A stretch of 64,000 nucleotides of DNA from Enterobacter_D sp963521185 (GCA_963521185.1 CAUQTV010000007.1:62001-126000), one strand, 5' to 3'; positions 31,968-41,325 are shown, counted from the stretch's first letter. A program made the numbers and translations. Notes: generated by a model from the letters alone, not told the origin.

Positions 31968-32612
31968 ATGAGCAAGCCGCTTATCACGCTGTGGGCCGAC
32001 GCCGATTTTTTCTCTCCGTATGTGATGTCCGTGTATGTTGCGCTGCATGAAAAGGCGCTGCCGTTCACGCTGAACACCGTTAATCTGGACAGCGGCGAGA
32101 ATTTGCAGCCTGCGTGGACCGGCTACCGTCTCACCCGCCGTGTGCCGGTGCTGGAGATCGACGGGTTCGAACTTAGCGAGTCATCCGCCATTACCGAATA
32201 CCTCGACGAAAAATTTTCCCCGCCAGAGTGGGAGCGTCTCTACCCGCACGACATGCAAAACCGCGCCCGCGCACGCCAGATCCAGGCGTGGCTGCGCAGC
32301 GATCTGATGCCCATTCGCGAAGAGCGTCCAACCGACGTGGTGTTTGCCGGAGCGAAAAAAGCGCCGTTGAGCCAGGCGGGTCTCGCCAGTGCGGCCAAAC
32401 TCTTTGATACGGCTGGTCTGCTGCTGGCGCACGGTAAGCCCAATCTGTTTGGCGAATGGTGCCTTGCCGACGCCGATCTGGCGCTGATGCTCAATCGGCT
32501 GGTGCTTCACGGCGATGACGTGCCGGACGCGCTCGCTGACTACGCCGCGTTCCAGTGGCAGCGCTCGTCCGTACAGCGTTATGTGGCACTATCGGCGAAG
32601 CGTTCAGGCTGA
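31968..32612 (+). CDS. yfcF: Glutathione transferase YfcF
   Basis: A 214-residue GST-fold protein. E. coli YfcF shows glutathione transferase/peroxidase activity and helps oxidative stress defence. The thioredoxin domain includes LWADADFFSPYVMSVYVALH (residues ~8-27) and RVPVLEIDGFELSESSAITE, and the helical domain has RARQIQAWLRSDLMPIREER. It starts with ACGAGGATGTT before the ATG. It diverges from yfcG with 135 bases between them, and yfcE follows 56 bases downstream, as in E. coli. Confidence 0.96.
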   Translation: MSKPLITLWADADFFSPYVMSVYVALHEKALPFTLNTVNLDSGENLQPAWTGYRLTRRVPVLEIDGFELSESSAITEYLDEKFSPPEWERLYPHDMQNRARARQIQAWLRSDLMPIREERPTDVVFAGAKKAPLSQAGLASAAKLFDTAGLLLAHGKPNLFGEWCLADADLALMLNRLVLHGDDVPDALADYAAFQWQRSSVQRYVALSAKRSG

Positions 32613-32668
32613 ATGACGCGGACTTATCCGGTATCATGAGCGGGACACTTTTCAACGAGGTTTTTGCA

Positions 32669-33220
32669 ATGAAGCTGATGTTTGCCTCAGACATTCACGG
32701 CTCGCTGCCGGCAACAGAACGCGTACTGTCACTCTTCGCGCAGAGCGGCGCGCAGTGGCTGGTGATTCTGGGCGACGTGTTAAACCACGGCCCGCGCAAT
32801 GCCCTGCCAGACGGCTACGCGCCAGCACAGGTGGCAGATCGCTTAAACGAACAGGCCAGCCGTATTATTGCGGTGCGTGGCAACTGCGACAGCGAAGTGG
32901 ATCAGATGCTGCTTCACTTTCCCATCACCGCGCCGTGGCAGCAGGTACTCACGGCCCACCAGCGACTTTTCCTGACTCACGGGCATCTCTTCAGCCCGGA
33001 AAATCTCCCGCCGCTGGCGGCGGGCGACGTGCTGGTCTATGGTCATACTCATCTTCCCGTGGCCGAGAAAAAGGGCGATATTTTCCATTTTAACCCCGGT
33101 TCGGTCAGCATCCCGAAAGGCGGGTTTGCGCCAAGCTACGGTATGCTTGAGGAAAACGTCCTGCGGGTGATAGCACTCAATGATCAACGTGTTATTGCGC
33201 AGGTCGCGATTAATCCGTAA
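32669..33220 (+). CDS. yfcE: Phosphodiesterase YfcE
   Basis: A 183-residue Mn2+-dependent calcineurin-like phosphodiesterase. The metal ligands appear as DIHGS (residues 8-12), GDVLNHGP (36-43), RGNCDSEVD (~72-80), THGHLF (~106) and GHTHLP (~128). The natural substrate is not known; E. coli YfcE cleaves model phosphodiesters. ATG 32669 has ACGAGG in front; the longer frame overlapping yfcF is not needed. E. coli YfcE is 184 residues, starting with one more Met. Confidence 0.96.
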   Translation: MKLMFASDIHGSLPATERVLSLFAQSGAQWLVILGDVLNHGPRNALPDGYAPAQVADRLNEQASRIIAVRGNCDSEVDQMLLHFPITAPWQQVLTAHQRLFLTHGHLFSPENLPPLAAGDVLVYGHTHLPVAEKKGDIFHFNPGSVSIPKGGFAPSYGMLEENVLRVIALNDQRVIAQVAINP

Positions 33221-33274
33221 TTTACCCCTCAACCAAAAACGCGTCATAAGAGCGCTTAAAGAGAAGGTTTCCTG

Positions 33275-33820
33275 ATGGTGGAACAAAGTCATTTTGCAGG
33301 CACGGAGTGGGTAGACATTGTTAATGAAGACAATGAAGTGATTGCGCAGGCCAGCCGCGCTCAAATGCGCGCGCAGTGTTTGCGCCATCGCGCGACCTAC
33401 ATCGTCGTGCATGACGGTATGGGCAAAATCCTGGTTCAGCGCCGCACCGAAATCAAAGACTTTATGCCGGGCATGCTGGATGCGACCGCCGGTGGCGTGG
33501 TGCAGGCCGATGAGGTGTTACTGGACTCTGCCCGTCGTGAAGCCGAAGAGGAGTTGGGGATTGCTGGCGTACCGCTGGCGGATCACGGGCAGTTCTACTT
33601 TGAAGACGAGCACTGCCGCGTCTGGGGCGCGCTGTTTAGCTGCGTGTCTCACGGCCCGTTTGCGCTACAGGAAGAAGAAGTGGATGAAGTGAGCTGGATG
33701 ACGCCAGAAGAGATCACTGCCCGCTGTGACGAGTTCACCCCGGATTCGCTGAAAGCGCTGGCGCTGTGGATGAGCCGCAATGCCAACAACGATGTGCCGA
33801 AGATGGAAGAAGCGCAGTAG
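33275..33820 (+). CDS. yfcD: Nudix hydrolase YfcD
   Basis: A 181-residue Nudix protein related to isopentenyl-diphosphate isomerase. The Nudix box runs from GGVVQADEVLLDSARREAEE to ELG (residues ~73-95), with REAEEELG intact. The N-terminus EWVDIVNEDNEVIAQASR is the IDI/YfcD type. The substrate is unproven. The ribosome site is GAGAAGGTTTCCTG. The rightward group yfcF-yfcE-yfcD ends in a strong terminator and converges on pta; yfcC, which lies between yfcD and pta in E. coli, is missing. Confidence 0.95.
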   Translation: MVEQSHFAGTEWVDIVNEDNEVIAQASRAQMRAQCLRHRATYIVVHDGMGKILVQRRTEIKDFMPGMLDATAGGVVQADEVLLDSARREAEEELGIAGVPLADHGQFYFEDEHCRVWGALFSCVSHGPFALQEEEVDEVSWMTPEEITARCDEFTPDSLKALALWMSRNANNDVPKMEEAQ

Positions 33821-33842
33821 AAAATGAACAGGCAGTAAAAAA

Positions 33843-33869
33843 GGCGACCCGTTAAGTGGTCGCCTTTTT
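33843..33869 (+). terminator. Rho-independent terminator of yfcD
   Basis: GGCGACC-8 bases-GGTCGCC with a T5 run, preceded by A6, so it can act in both directions. It begins 22 bases after the yfcD stop. Confidence 0.9.
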
Positions 33870-33872
33870 GTT

Positions 33873-33939
33873 GCCGGATGGCGCTTCGCTTATCCGGCCT
33901 AAAAAACCGTAGGCCCGGTAAGCGCGAGCGCCACCGGGC
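33873..33939. repeat. REP/BIME pair between yfcD and pta
   Basis: Two imperfect palindromes in opposite orientation: GCCGGATGGCGCTTCGCTTA... (33873-33898) and GCCCGGTAAGCGCGAGCGCC... (33913-33939). They match the REP consensus, and the second is followed by TTTTT. Confidence 0.85.
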
Positions 33940-33948
33940 TTTTTAACA

Positions 33949-36090
33949 TTACTGCTGCTGGGACGACTGGATCGCGGTCAGTGCGATGGTGTAGACGATA
34001 TCGTCTACCAGCGCGCCACGAGACAGGTCGTTAACCGGTTTGCGCATACCTTGCAGCATCGGCCCGATGGAGATCAGGTCGGCTGAACGCTGTACCGCTT
34101 TATAGGTGGTGTTACCGGTGTTCAGATCCGGGAAGATGAACACGGTCGCACGACCAGCAACCGGTGAGTTCGGCGCTTTGGATTTCGCTACGTCTGCCAT
34201 CACAGCCGCGTCGTATTGCAGCGGGCCGTCGATAACCAGATCCGGACGTTTTTCCTGCGCGATACGGGTCGCTTCACGCACTTTCTCAACGTCGCTACCG
34301 GCACCGGAGTTACCGGTGGAGTAGGAGAGCATTGCCACGCGCGGTTCGATACCGAAAGCGGTCGCGGAATCTGCGGACTGAATCGCGATTTCTGCCAGTT
34401 GCTCAGCGGTCGGATCCGGGTTGATCGCGCAGTCACCGTAAACGTAAACCTGTTCCGGCAGCAGCATGAAGAACACAGAAGAAACCAGTGAGCTACCCGG
34501 TGCGGTTTTGATCAACTGCAACGGTGGGCGGATGGTGTTCGCGGTGGTGTGAACCGCACCGGACACCAGGCCGTCAACTTCGTCCTGCTCCAGCATCAGC
34601 GTACCCAGCACCACGTTGTCTTCCAGCTGTTCGCGGGCAACGGCTTCGGTCATGCCTTTGCTCTTACGCAGCTCAACCAGACGGGCAACGTAGCTTTCAC
34701 GTACCACTTCCGGATCCACGATTTCGATGCCAGCGCCAAGCTCTACGCCCTGAGACGCGGCTACGCGGGTGATTTCGTCCGGGTTACCTAACAGGACGCA
34801 GGTCGCGATGCCACGTTCCGCACAGATAGCGGCTGCTTTCACGGTACGCGGTTCGTCACCTTCCGGCAGCACAACGCGTTTGCCAGCCTGACGAGCAAGC
34901 TCGGTCAGCTGATAACGGAAGGCTGGCGGAGAGAGGCGACGGCTACGCTCAGAGGTGGCGGTCAGAGACTCGATCCAGTCAGCGTTGATGTAACCTGCAA
35001 CGTATTCCTGCACTTTCTCGATACGCTGATGGTCATCAGCCGGCACTTCCAGGTTGAAGCTCTGCAAGCTCAACGAGGTCTGCCAGGTATTGGTGTTAAC
35101 CATGAACACCGGCAGGCCCGTGGCGAAAGCACGTTCGCACAGTTTGCCCACGCGCGGGTCCATTTCATAGGCACCGGTCAGCAGGATGGCACCGATTTCC
35201 ACGCCGTTCATCGCTGCCAGACACGCGGCAACCAGCACGTCAGGACGGTCAGCGGAGGTCACCAGCAGGGAGCCTGCGCGGAAGTGTTCCAGCATGTGCG
35301 GAATGCTACGCGCACAGAAGGTCACGGACTTCACGCGACGGGTGTTGATGTCGCCTTCGTTAACCACGGTCGCGTTGAGGTGACGCGCCATGTCGATAGC
35401 ACGGGTCGCGATCAGATCGAAGCTCCACGGCACCGCGCCCAGCACCGGCAGTGCGCTGGCGTTTTGCAGCTGTGCCGGATCGATGTTGCTCACCTTCGCT
35501 TTGGAGGAGTCATCGAAAATCTCAGACAGATCCGGGCGGGTGCGGCCTTGTTCATCAACGGGGGCGTTCAGTTTGTTAATGATAACGCCGGTGATGTTGG
35601 CGTTTTTCGCGCCGCCGAAGCTGCTGCGCGTCAGTTCGATACGCTCTTTCAGCTGTTCTGCGGTGTCAGTACCCTGAGACATCACGAAGACGATTTCTGC
35701 GTTCAGGGTTTTGGCGATCTCATAGTTCAGCGACTGAGCGAACTGATGTTTACGCGTTGGCACCAGGCCTTCTACCAGCACAACTTCAGCGTCTTTCGCG
35801 CTGTCGTGGTAGCGCGCAACGATCTCTTCCATCAGCACATCTTTCTGGTTGCTGGACAGCAGAGACTCAACGTGGCTCATTTTCAGCGGTTCAGCCGCTG
35901 GCAGACCGGAATTCGCACGCACAATCATGGTGGTCTGGTCTGGCGCATCGCCACCCGCACGCGGCTGGGCGATAGGTTTAAAGACGCTCAAACGAACGCC
36001 TTTGCGTTCCATAGCACGGATAACGCCAAGGCTGACGCTGGTCAGGCCGACGCTGGTTCCGGTAGGGATCAGCATAATAATACGGGACAC
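33949..36090 (-). CDS. pta: Phosphate acetyltransferase
   Basis: A 713-residue enzyme that interconverts acetyl-CoA and acetyl phosphate. The N-terminal P-loop-like BioD/CobQ-type domain (IMLIPTGTSVGLTSVSLGVI, residues 5-24) and a DRTGG domain (~215-330) are regulatory. The catalytic PTA/PTB domain spans ~390-710, with LPEGDEPRTVKAAAICAERG and AMLSYSTGNSGAG. The length matches E. coli Pta (714). It lies 81 bases after ackA on the same strand; with AckA it sends excess carbon to acetate or takes acetate in, and acetyl phosphate also feeds protein acetylation and response regulators. Confidence 0.99.
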   Translation of the reverse strand: MSRIIMLIPTGTSVGLTSVSLGVIRAMERKGVRLSVFKPIAQPRAGGDAPDQTTMIVRANSGLPAAEPLKMSHVESLLSSNQKDVLMEEIVARYHDSAKDAEVVLVEGLVPTRKHQFAQSLNYEIAKTLNAEIVFVMSQGTDTAEQLKERIELTRSSFGGAKNANITGVIINKLNAPVDEQGRTRPDLSEIFDDSSKAKVSNIDPAQLQNASALPVLGAVPWSFDLIATRAIDMARHLNATVVNEGDINTRRVKSVTFCARSIPHMLEHFRAGSLLVTSADRPDVLVAACLAAMNGVEIGAILLTGAYEMDPRVGKLCERAFATGLPVFMVNTNTWQTSLSLQSFNLEVPADDHQRIEKVQEYVAGYINADWIESLTATSERSRRLSPPAFRYQLTELARQAGKRVVLPEGDEPRTVKAAAICAERGIATCVLLGNPDEITRVAASQGVELGAGIEIVDPEVVRESYVARLVELRKSKGMTEAVAREQLEDNVVLGTLMLEQDEVDGLVSGAVHTTANTIRPPLQLIKTAPGSSLVSSVFFMLLPEQVYVYGDCAINPDPTAEQLAEIAIQSADSATAFGIEPRVAMLSYSTGNSGAGSDVEKVREATRIAQEKRPDLVIDGPLQYDAAVMADVAKSKAPNSPVAGRATVFIFPDLNTGNTTYKAVQRSADLISIGPMLQGMRKPVNDLSRGALVDDIVYTIALTAIQSSQQQ

Positions 36091-36171
36091 GGTATATCCT
36101 CTTTTTCGTTACCGCCGGAAAATGGCGCGTTACAAAACAGCACCGCCAGCGTTGGCTGGCGGTGTGGAACA

Positions 36172-37374
36172 TCAGGCAGTCAGACGATTAGCGTCTTGTG
36201 CAATGACCAGCTCTTCGTTGGTCGGGATGACCATCGCGAGGGTGGTACCTTCTTTGTTGATGTAGCCGGAATTGCCAAAGCGGGCAGCCAGGTTACGTTC
36301 GTGATCAACGTCGAAGCCCAGAACGCCCAGTTTACCCAGGGTCAGTTCGCGAACCATGGCAGCGTTTTCACCGATACCACCGGTGAAGACCACGCCGTCC
36401 AGACGACCGTCCATCAGCGCAGTGTAAGAGCCGATGTATTTCGCCAGGCGGTGGCAGTAAACGTCCATTGCACGTTTAGCGTCCGCTTTGTCCTGATAAT
36501 TGTCTTCAACATAACGGCAGTCGCTGGTGACTTCGGTCAGACCCAGCAGGCCGGACTCTTTGGTCAGCATTTTGTTGATGTCTTCAACGCTCATGCCCAG
36601 GGTGTCGTGCAGGTGGAAGATGATCGCCGGGTCGATATCACCGGAGCGAGTCCCCATCACCAGGCCTTCCAGCGGGGTCAGACCCATGGAGGTGTCAACG
36701 CACTGGCCGTTACGGATAGCTGAAACGGAACCGCCGTTACCCAGGTGGCAAGTGATGATGTTCACTTCTTCCACCGGCTTGTTCAGCATTTTCGCGGCTT
36801 CCTGCGTCACGTAGAAGTGGCTGGTGCCGTGTGCGCCGTAACGACGAACGCCGTGCTCTTTGTACAGTTTGTACGGCAGGGCGTAGAGGTAAGACTCTTC
36901 CGGCATGGTCTGATGGAACGCGGTGTCAAACACAGCCACGTTTTTGTCTTTCAGATTCGGGAAGGATTTCAGCGCTTCGGCGATACCGATCAGGTGCGCC
37001 GGGTTATGCAGGGGTGCAAAAGATGCGGAATCTTTGATGCCCTGGATAACGGAGTCGTCAATCACGACGGAACTCGTGTATTTTTCACCACCGTGAACGA
37101 TACGGTGACCAATCGCTGTCAGTTGAGCAGACAGTTCTGGTTTTTGTGCCAGAATAGTGTTAACGATAAAGTTCAGTGCTTCACTGTGAGCGGCACCTGC
37201 ACCTAAAGCAGCTTCTTGTTTACCACCGTCCATTTTCCATTTAAGACGGGCTTCTGGAAGATGGAAGCATTCGGCTAAACCAGAGAGGTACTCTTCACCG
37301 TTTACGGCATCGATAATTGCGAATTTCAGTGAGGAGCTACCGCAGTTCAGAACCAGTACTAACTTACTCGACAT
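36172..37374 (-). CDS. ackA: Acetate kinase
   Basis: A 400-residue sugar-kinase/Hsc70-fold enzyme that makes ATP and acetate from acetyl phosphate. Motifs: VLVLNCGSSSLKFAIID at the N-terminus (acetate kinase signature 1), GHRIVHGGEKY (signature 2, ~residues 88-98), YGAHGTSH and HLGNGGS (phosphate site), and GLTPLEGLVMGTRSGDIDP. It has the same length as E. coli AckA. First gene of ackA-pta, transcribed leftward from the 338-base region shared with yfbV. Confidence 0.99.
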   Translation of the reverse strand: MSSKLVLVLNCGSSSLKFAIIDAVNGEEYLSGLAECFHLPEARLKWKMDGGKQEAALGAGAAHSEALNFIVNTILAQKPELSAQLTAIGHRIVHGGEKYTSSVVIDDSVIQGIKDSASFAPLHNPAHLIGIAEALKSFPNLKDKNVAVFDTAFHQTMPEESYLYALPYKLYKEHGVRRYGAHGTSHFYVTQEAAKMLNKPVEEVNIITCHLGNGGSVSAIRNGQCVDTSMGLTPLEGLVMGTRSGDIDPAIIFHLHDTLGMSVEDINKMLTKESGLLGLTEVTSDCRYVEDNYQDKADAKRAMDVYCHRLAKYIGSYTALMDGRLDGVVFTGGIGENAAMVRELTLGKLGVLGFDVDHERNLAARFGNSGYINKEGTTLAMVIPTNEELVIAQDANRLTA

Positions 37375-37712
37375 GGAAGTACCTATTATTGATACGTGGC
37401 TAAAAAAACGTCAGTCAGTCTCACAGCGTAGCGCATGATGACGCCGACATTTATGATTAACATCATGCCAGCTTAAGATTTCGGCATGATGAAGGCGAAT
37501 ACAGATAATTTTATGCCATTTTGCGCAAATTTCAGACAGTGGCATAATAAGCGAAAAGTTGACGATGCGACATTCGTCGTCTAAGGGCAACTCAGGCTGC
37601 CACAGGATACCTGATACCACCCTGGTATGACAAAATATTTTGAACGTTGTCATGCGCAGTTGTTGTTTTGCACAAAATTTTTAATTTTTATATGTGAAGT
37701 TGAGGTAACGCC
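37375..37712. other. Divergent promoter region ackA / yfbV
   Basis: 338 bases without a convincing gene. Ribosome sites for ackA (AGGTACTTCC before its ATG) and yfbV (TTGAGGTAACGCC) are clear. A TTGACG at 37559-37564 inside the imperfect dyad GACGATGCGACATTCGTCGTC (first 20 bases from 37561) could be a promoter or regulator site. In E. coli this region carries promoters for both genes. Confidence 0.6.
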
Positions 37713-38168
37713 ATGTCTACACCTGAGAATCGCCACGTGAGCTTTTTCAGTTTGTTCCGCCGGGGGCAGCATTATGCGAAGACCTGGCCCATGGAAAAAC
37801 GCCTCGCCCCGATGTTTATCGACAATCGCGTCATCCGCGCCACCCGCTACGCGATTCGTTTCATGCCGCCGCTCGCTATTTTTACGCTGTGCTGGCAAAT
37901 CGCCCTTGGCGGTCAACTGGGTCCTGCGGTTGCGACGGCGCTGTTTGCGCTAAGCCTGCCGATGCAGGGCTTATGGTGGCTGGGTAAGCGCTCAGTCACG
38001 CCGCTGCCGCCGACGATCCTGCACTGGTTCTACGAAGTGCGCGGAAAATTGCAGGAAGCCGGACAGGCGCTGTCACCCGTTGAAGGTAAGCCGGATTACC
38101 AGGCACTGGCTGACACGCTTAAGCGCGCCTTCAAACAACTGGATAAAACTTTCCTGGATGATTTGTAA
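37713..38168 (+). CDS. yfbV: UPF0208 membrane protein YfbV
   Basis: A 151-residue membrane protein with two helices (MPPLAIFTLCWQIALGG and GPAVATALFALSLPMQGLWW, residues ~50-90) and a cytosolic C-terminal helix (DYQALADTLKRAFKQLDKTF). In E. coli YfbV has been linked to Ter macrodomain isolation, with the mechanism not known. The length and most of the sequence are as in E. coli. A hairpin terminator separates it from yfbU. Confidence 0.97.
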   Translation: MSTPENRHVSFFSLFRRGQHYAKTWPMEKRLAPMFIDNRVIRATRYAIRFMPPLAIFTLCWQIALGGQLGPAVATALFALSLPMQGLWWLGKRSVTPLPPTILHWFYEVRGKLQEAGQALSPVEGKPDYQALADTLKRAFKQLDKTFLDDL

Positions 38169-38194
38169 TTCGCCCATGATTACGCATATAAAGA

Positions 38195-38223
38195 AGGCAC
38201 ATAATTTATGTGCCTCTTTTTTT
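38195..38223 (+). terminator. Rho-independent terminator of yfbV
   Basis: AGGCACATAA (38195-38204) and TTATGTGCCT (38206-38215) form the stem, with TCTTTTTTT after it. Confidence 0.9.
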
Positions 38224-38250
38224 GCCGTGAAGTGATACAGGAGTGAAGAA

Positions 38251-38745
38251 ATGGAAATGACCAACGCCCAACGACTGATTTTATCCAATCAGTACAAAAT
38301 GATGACCATGCTCGATCCCACCAACGCCGAGCGCTATCGCCGCCTGCAAACCATTGTTGAGCGCGGTTTCGGCCTGCAAATGCGCGAGCTGGATCGTGAA
38401 TTCGGTGAGCTGCCGGAAGAGACCTGCCGCATTGTCATCGACATTATGGAGATGTATCACGCGCTTCACGTGTCCTGGACCAACCTGAAAGATGCCCAGA
38501 GCATCGACGAGCGTCGCGTCACCTTCCTTGGCTTTGATGCGGCGACCGAATCACGCTACCTGAGCTATGTCCGTTTCATGGTCAACACCGAAGGGCGCTA
38601 TACCGATTTCGATGCGGGCACGCACGGCTTTAACGCCCAGACGCCAATGTGGGAAAAATACCAGCGGATGCTGGGCGCATGGCACGCCTGCCCGCGTCAG
38701 TATCACCTGAGTAGCAACGAAATTAACCAAATTATCAACGCCTAA
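38251..38745 (+). CDS. yfbU: UPF0304 protein YfbU
   Basis: A 164-residue, largely alpha-helical cytosolic protein of the YfbU family. Its function is not settled; overexpression is toxic in E. coli. Recognised from MEMTNAQRLILSNQYKMMTM, RRVTFLGFDAATESRYLSYV and the C-terminal CPRQYHLSSNEINQIINA. Length as in E. coli. The ribosome site is CAGGAGTGAAGAA. hxpA follows after 10 bases, so the two are likely co-transcribed. Confidence 0.97.
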   Translation: MEMTNAQRLILSNQYKMMTMLDPTNAERYRRLQTIVERGFGLQMRELDREFGELPEETCRIVIDIMEMYHALHVSWTNLKDAQSIDERRVTFLGFDAATESRYLSYVRFMVNTEGRYTDFDAGTHGFNAQTPMWEKYQRMLGAWHACPRQYHLSSNEINQIINA

Positions 38746-38755
38746 GGAGGCGCTT

Positions 38756-39415
38756 GTGCAGTGTAAAGGTTTTCTGTTTGATCTGGATGGTACGCTGGTT
38801 GACTCGCTGCCTGCGGTCGAGCGGGCATGGTGTAACTGGGCGGACAGGTTTGGCATCGCGCATGATGAGGTGCTGAATTTTATCCATGGCAAACAGGCCA
38901 TCACCTCGCTGCGCCACTTCATGGCGGGGCACCGCGAAGAGGAGATTGCTGCGGAATTCACCCGTCTTGAAGAGATTGAAGCCACGGATACCACGGGCAT
39001 TGTCGCGCTGCCGGGCGCGGTGGCGTTGCTGAATCATCTGAACGATCTCGCTATTCCCTGGGCGATTGTCACGTCGGGGTCGATGCCGGTGGCGAGAGCG
39101 CGGCATAACGCGGCGGGTCTGCCGCTGCCGGAAGTGTTCGTTACCGCCGAGCAGGTGCAGCGCGGCAAACCGGAACCTGACGCCTATCTGCTGGGTGCGA
39201 AACTGCTCGGGTTGCCCGCCGCTGACTGTGTTGTGGTGGAAGATGCCTCCGCCGGGATCCTCTCCGGGCTTGCGGCGGGTTGCCACGTGATCTCCGTGCG
39301 CGCGCCGCACGACGCGCCGCGTCTGGATGAGGTCGATTTTGTCCTGCAAAGCCTGAACGAGGTCGCGGTGACCAAAGATTCCGATGGCCGTGCACGCGTC
39401 ACGAGAAATGCCTGA
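38756..39415 (+). CDS. hxpA: HAD sugar phosphatase (hexitol phosphatase A type)
   Basis: A 219-residue HAD-like hydrolase (YfbT), which in E. coli dephosphorylates hexitol and sugar phosphates. HAD motif I is FDLDGTLVDS (residues ~8-17), motif II is VTSGSMP (~105), motif III is KPEPDAYLLG (Lys ~140) and motif IV is VVVEDASAGI. The start is a GTG with a perfect AAGGAGG 6 bases before it. It is three residues longer than E. coli YfbT, with a divergent C-terminus (RARVTRNA). Confidence 0.95.
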   Translation: MQCKGFLFDLDGTLVDSLPAVERAWCNWADRFGIAHDEVLNFIHGKQAITSLRHFMAGHREEEIAAEFTRLEEIEATDTTGIVALPGAVALLNHLNDLAIPWAIVTSGSMPVARARHNAAGLPLPEVFVTAEQVQRGKPEPDAYLLGAKLLGLPAADCVVVEDASAGILSGLAAGCHVISVRAPHDAPRLDEVDFVLQSLNEVAVTKDSDGRARVTRNA

Positions 39416-39426
39416 TCGCATGATTT

Positions 39427-39451
39427 AGCCCCGCATCGTCGGGGCTTTTTT
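39427..39451 (+). terminator. Rho-independent terminator of yfbU-hxpA
   Basis: AGCCCCG-CATCGT-CGGGGCT followed by five T, starting 12 bases after the hxpA stop. Confidence 0.9.
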
Positions 39452-39492
39452 ATGGCACAATTCGTTATCCACTCCATTGACAAGGACATGTT

Positions 39493-41325
39493 GTGAACGG
39501 TGAACTGATCTGGGTTCTGTGTTTGCTGGCGGTAGCCGTGGTGCTATTTGCGACCGGCAAAATTCGTATGGACGCGGTGGCGCTGCTGGTGATTGTGGCG
39601 TTTGTCCTCAGTGGAACCCTGACCCTTACCGAAGCCTTTTCGGGTTTTAGCGATCCCAACGTGATCTTGATTGCCGCGCTGTTTGTCATTGGCGATGGCC
39701 TGGTGCGCACCGGCGTCGCGACCAACATGGGCAGCTGGCTGGTCAACGTGGCGGGCAGCAGCGAAACCAAAATGCTGGTGCTGCTGATGATCACCGTGGC
39801 CGGGCTGGGGGCGTTTATGAGCTCAACCGGCGTCGTGGCCATTTTTATTCCGGTGGTGCTGAGCGTGTCGATGCGCATGCAAATCTCGCCCTCGCGCCTG
39901 ATGATGCCGCTGAGCTTTGCCGGGCTTATCAGCGGCATGATGACCCTCGTCGCCACACCGCCAAACCTGGTGGTGAACAGCGAACTGCTGCGCGAGGGGC
40001 TGGCGGGGTTTAGTTTCTTTAGCGTCACGCCGCTGGGACTGGTGATTCTGGTGCTGGGGATTTTGTATATGCTGGTGATGCGCTTCGTGCTGAAAGGCGA
40101 GCAGCCGGATCATGCCCGCGACGGCTGGAAGCGGCGCACCTTTCGCGATCTGATCAAAGAGTATCGTCTGACCGGGCGCGCCCGCCGTCTTGCCATCCGC
40201 CCTGGCTCTTCGATGATCGGTCAACGGCTCGACGATCTCAAACTGCGTGAACGCTACGGCGCGAACGTCATTGGCGTGGAGCGCTGGCGTCGGTTTCGTC
40301 GGGTGATTGTGAACGTCAACGGTGTGTCCGAGTTTCGCGCCCGCGACGTGCTGCTGATTGACATGTCGGCGGCGGAGGTCGATCTGCGTCAGTTTTGCAG
40401 CGAACAGCAGCTTGAGCCGATGGTGCTGCGCGGGGAGTATTTTTCCGATCAGGCGTTGGACGTCGGCATGGCGGAAGTGTCGCTGATACCTGGCTCAGAG
40501 CTTATCGGCAAAAGCGTGCGTGAAATCGCTTTTCGTACCCGCTATGGGCTGAACGTTGTGGGCATCAAGCGCGACGGCAGCGCCATCGACGGTGCGCTGG
40601 TGGATGAACCCTTGCAGTTGGGCGATATCTTTCTGGTGGTGGGCAACTGGAAGCTCATTAGCGCTCTGGGGCAAAAAGGGCGCGATTTCGTGGTGCCCAA
40701 TATGCCGATGGAAGAGAGTGAGGCTTCGCCCGCGCACAGCCAGGCACCGCACGCAATCTTCTGCCTGGTGCTGATGGTCGCACTCATGCTGACCGACGAA
40801 ATCCCCAACCCCATCGCGGCGATTATTGCCTGTCTGCTAATGGGGAAATTTCGCTGTATCGATGCCGAAAGCGCCTACAAGGCCGTCCACTGGCCGAGCA
40901 TCATTTTGATCGTCGGCATGATGCCGTTTGCCCTTGCGCTGCAAAAAACCGGCGGGGTGGATCTGGTGGTAAAAGGGCTGATGGACTTCGGCGGCGGCTA
41001 CGGGCCGTACATGATGCTACTGTGCCTGTTTGTGCTCTGCGCGGCGATTGGCCTGTTTATCTCCAATACCGCAACGGCGGTGCTGATGGCCCCCATCGCG
41101 CTGGCGACGGCGAAATCAATGGGATTGTCGCCATACCCGTTTGCCATGATGGTGGCAATGGCGGCGTCCGCAGCGTTTATGACGCCGGTGTCATCGCCGG
41201 TCAATACGCTGGTACTGGGGCCGGGGAACTACCGTTTCAGTGATTTTGTGAAGATTGGCGTGCCGTTTACGCTCATCGTGATGGTGGTGTGCGTGGTGCT
41301 CATTCCGGTGCTGTTCCCGTTTTAA
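39493..41325 (+). CDS. yfbS: SLC13/DASS-family transporter YfbS with two RCK_C domains
   Basis: A 610-residue inner membrane protein. N-terminal helices include the family motif FVIGDGLVRTGVATNMG and the cation-site loops STGVVAIFIPVVL and ATPPNLVVNSELL. A cytosolic central part (~residues 215-410) holds two TrkA-C (RCK_C) ligand domains, seen as the repeated GxxLxDLxLRxRYGxNVIGVER (247-270 area) and GKSVREIAFRTRYGLNVVGI. The C-terminal transporter half has SNTATAVLMAPIALA and FMTPVSSPVNTLVLGPGNY. The substrate is unknown; sulfate, dicarboxylate or cation are family options. Start GTG 39493 has AAGGACATGTT upstream. The same length as in E. coli. Confidence 0.95.
   Translation: MNGELIWVLCLLAVAVVLFATGKIRMDAVALLVIVAFVLSGTLTLTEAFSGFSDPNVILIAALFVIGDGLVRTGVATNMGSWLVNVAGSSETKMLVLLMITVAGLGAFMSSTGVVAIFIPVVLSVSMRMQISPSRLMMPLSFAGLISGMMTLVATPPNLVVNSELLREGLAGFSFFSVTPLGLVILVLGILYMLVMRFVLKGEQPDHARDGWKRRTFRDLIKEYRLTGRARRLAIRPGSSMIGQRLDDLKLRERYGANVIGVERWRRFRRVIVNVNGVSEFRARDVLLIDMSAAEVDLRQFCSEQQLEPMVLRGEYFSDQALDVGMAEVSLIPGSELIGKSVREIAFRTRYGLNVVGIKRDGSAIDGALVDEPLQLGDIFLVVGNWKLISALGQKGRDFVVPNMPMEESEASPAHSQAPHAIFCLVLMVALMLTDEIPNPIAAIIACLLMGKFRCIDAESAYKAVHWPSIILIVGMMPFALALQKTGGVDLVVKGLMDFGGGYGPYMMLLCLFVLCAAIGLFISNTATAVLMAPIALATAKSMGLSPYPFAMMVAMAASAAFMTPVSSPVNTLVLGPGNYRFSDFVKIGVPFTLIVMVVCVVLIPVLFPF

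Noticed and set aside
35029..36723. Long open frame (564 codons) on the plus strand
   Set aside because: It lies antisense to pta and ackA, which match known enzymes along their whole length; the frame is open because of the codon bias of those genes.
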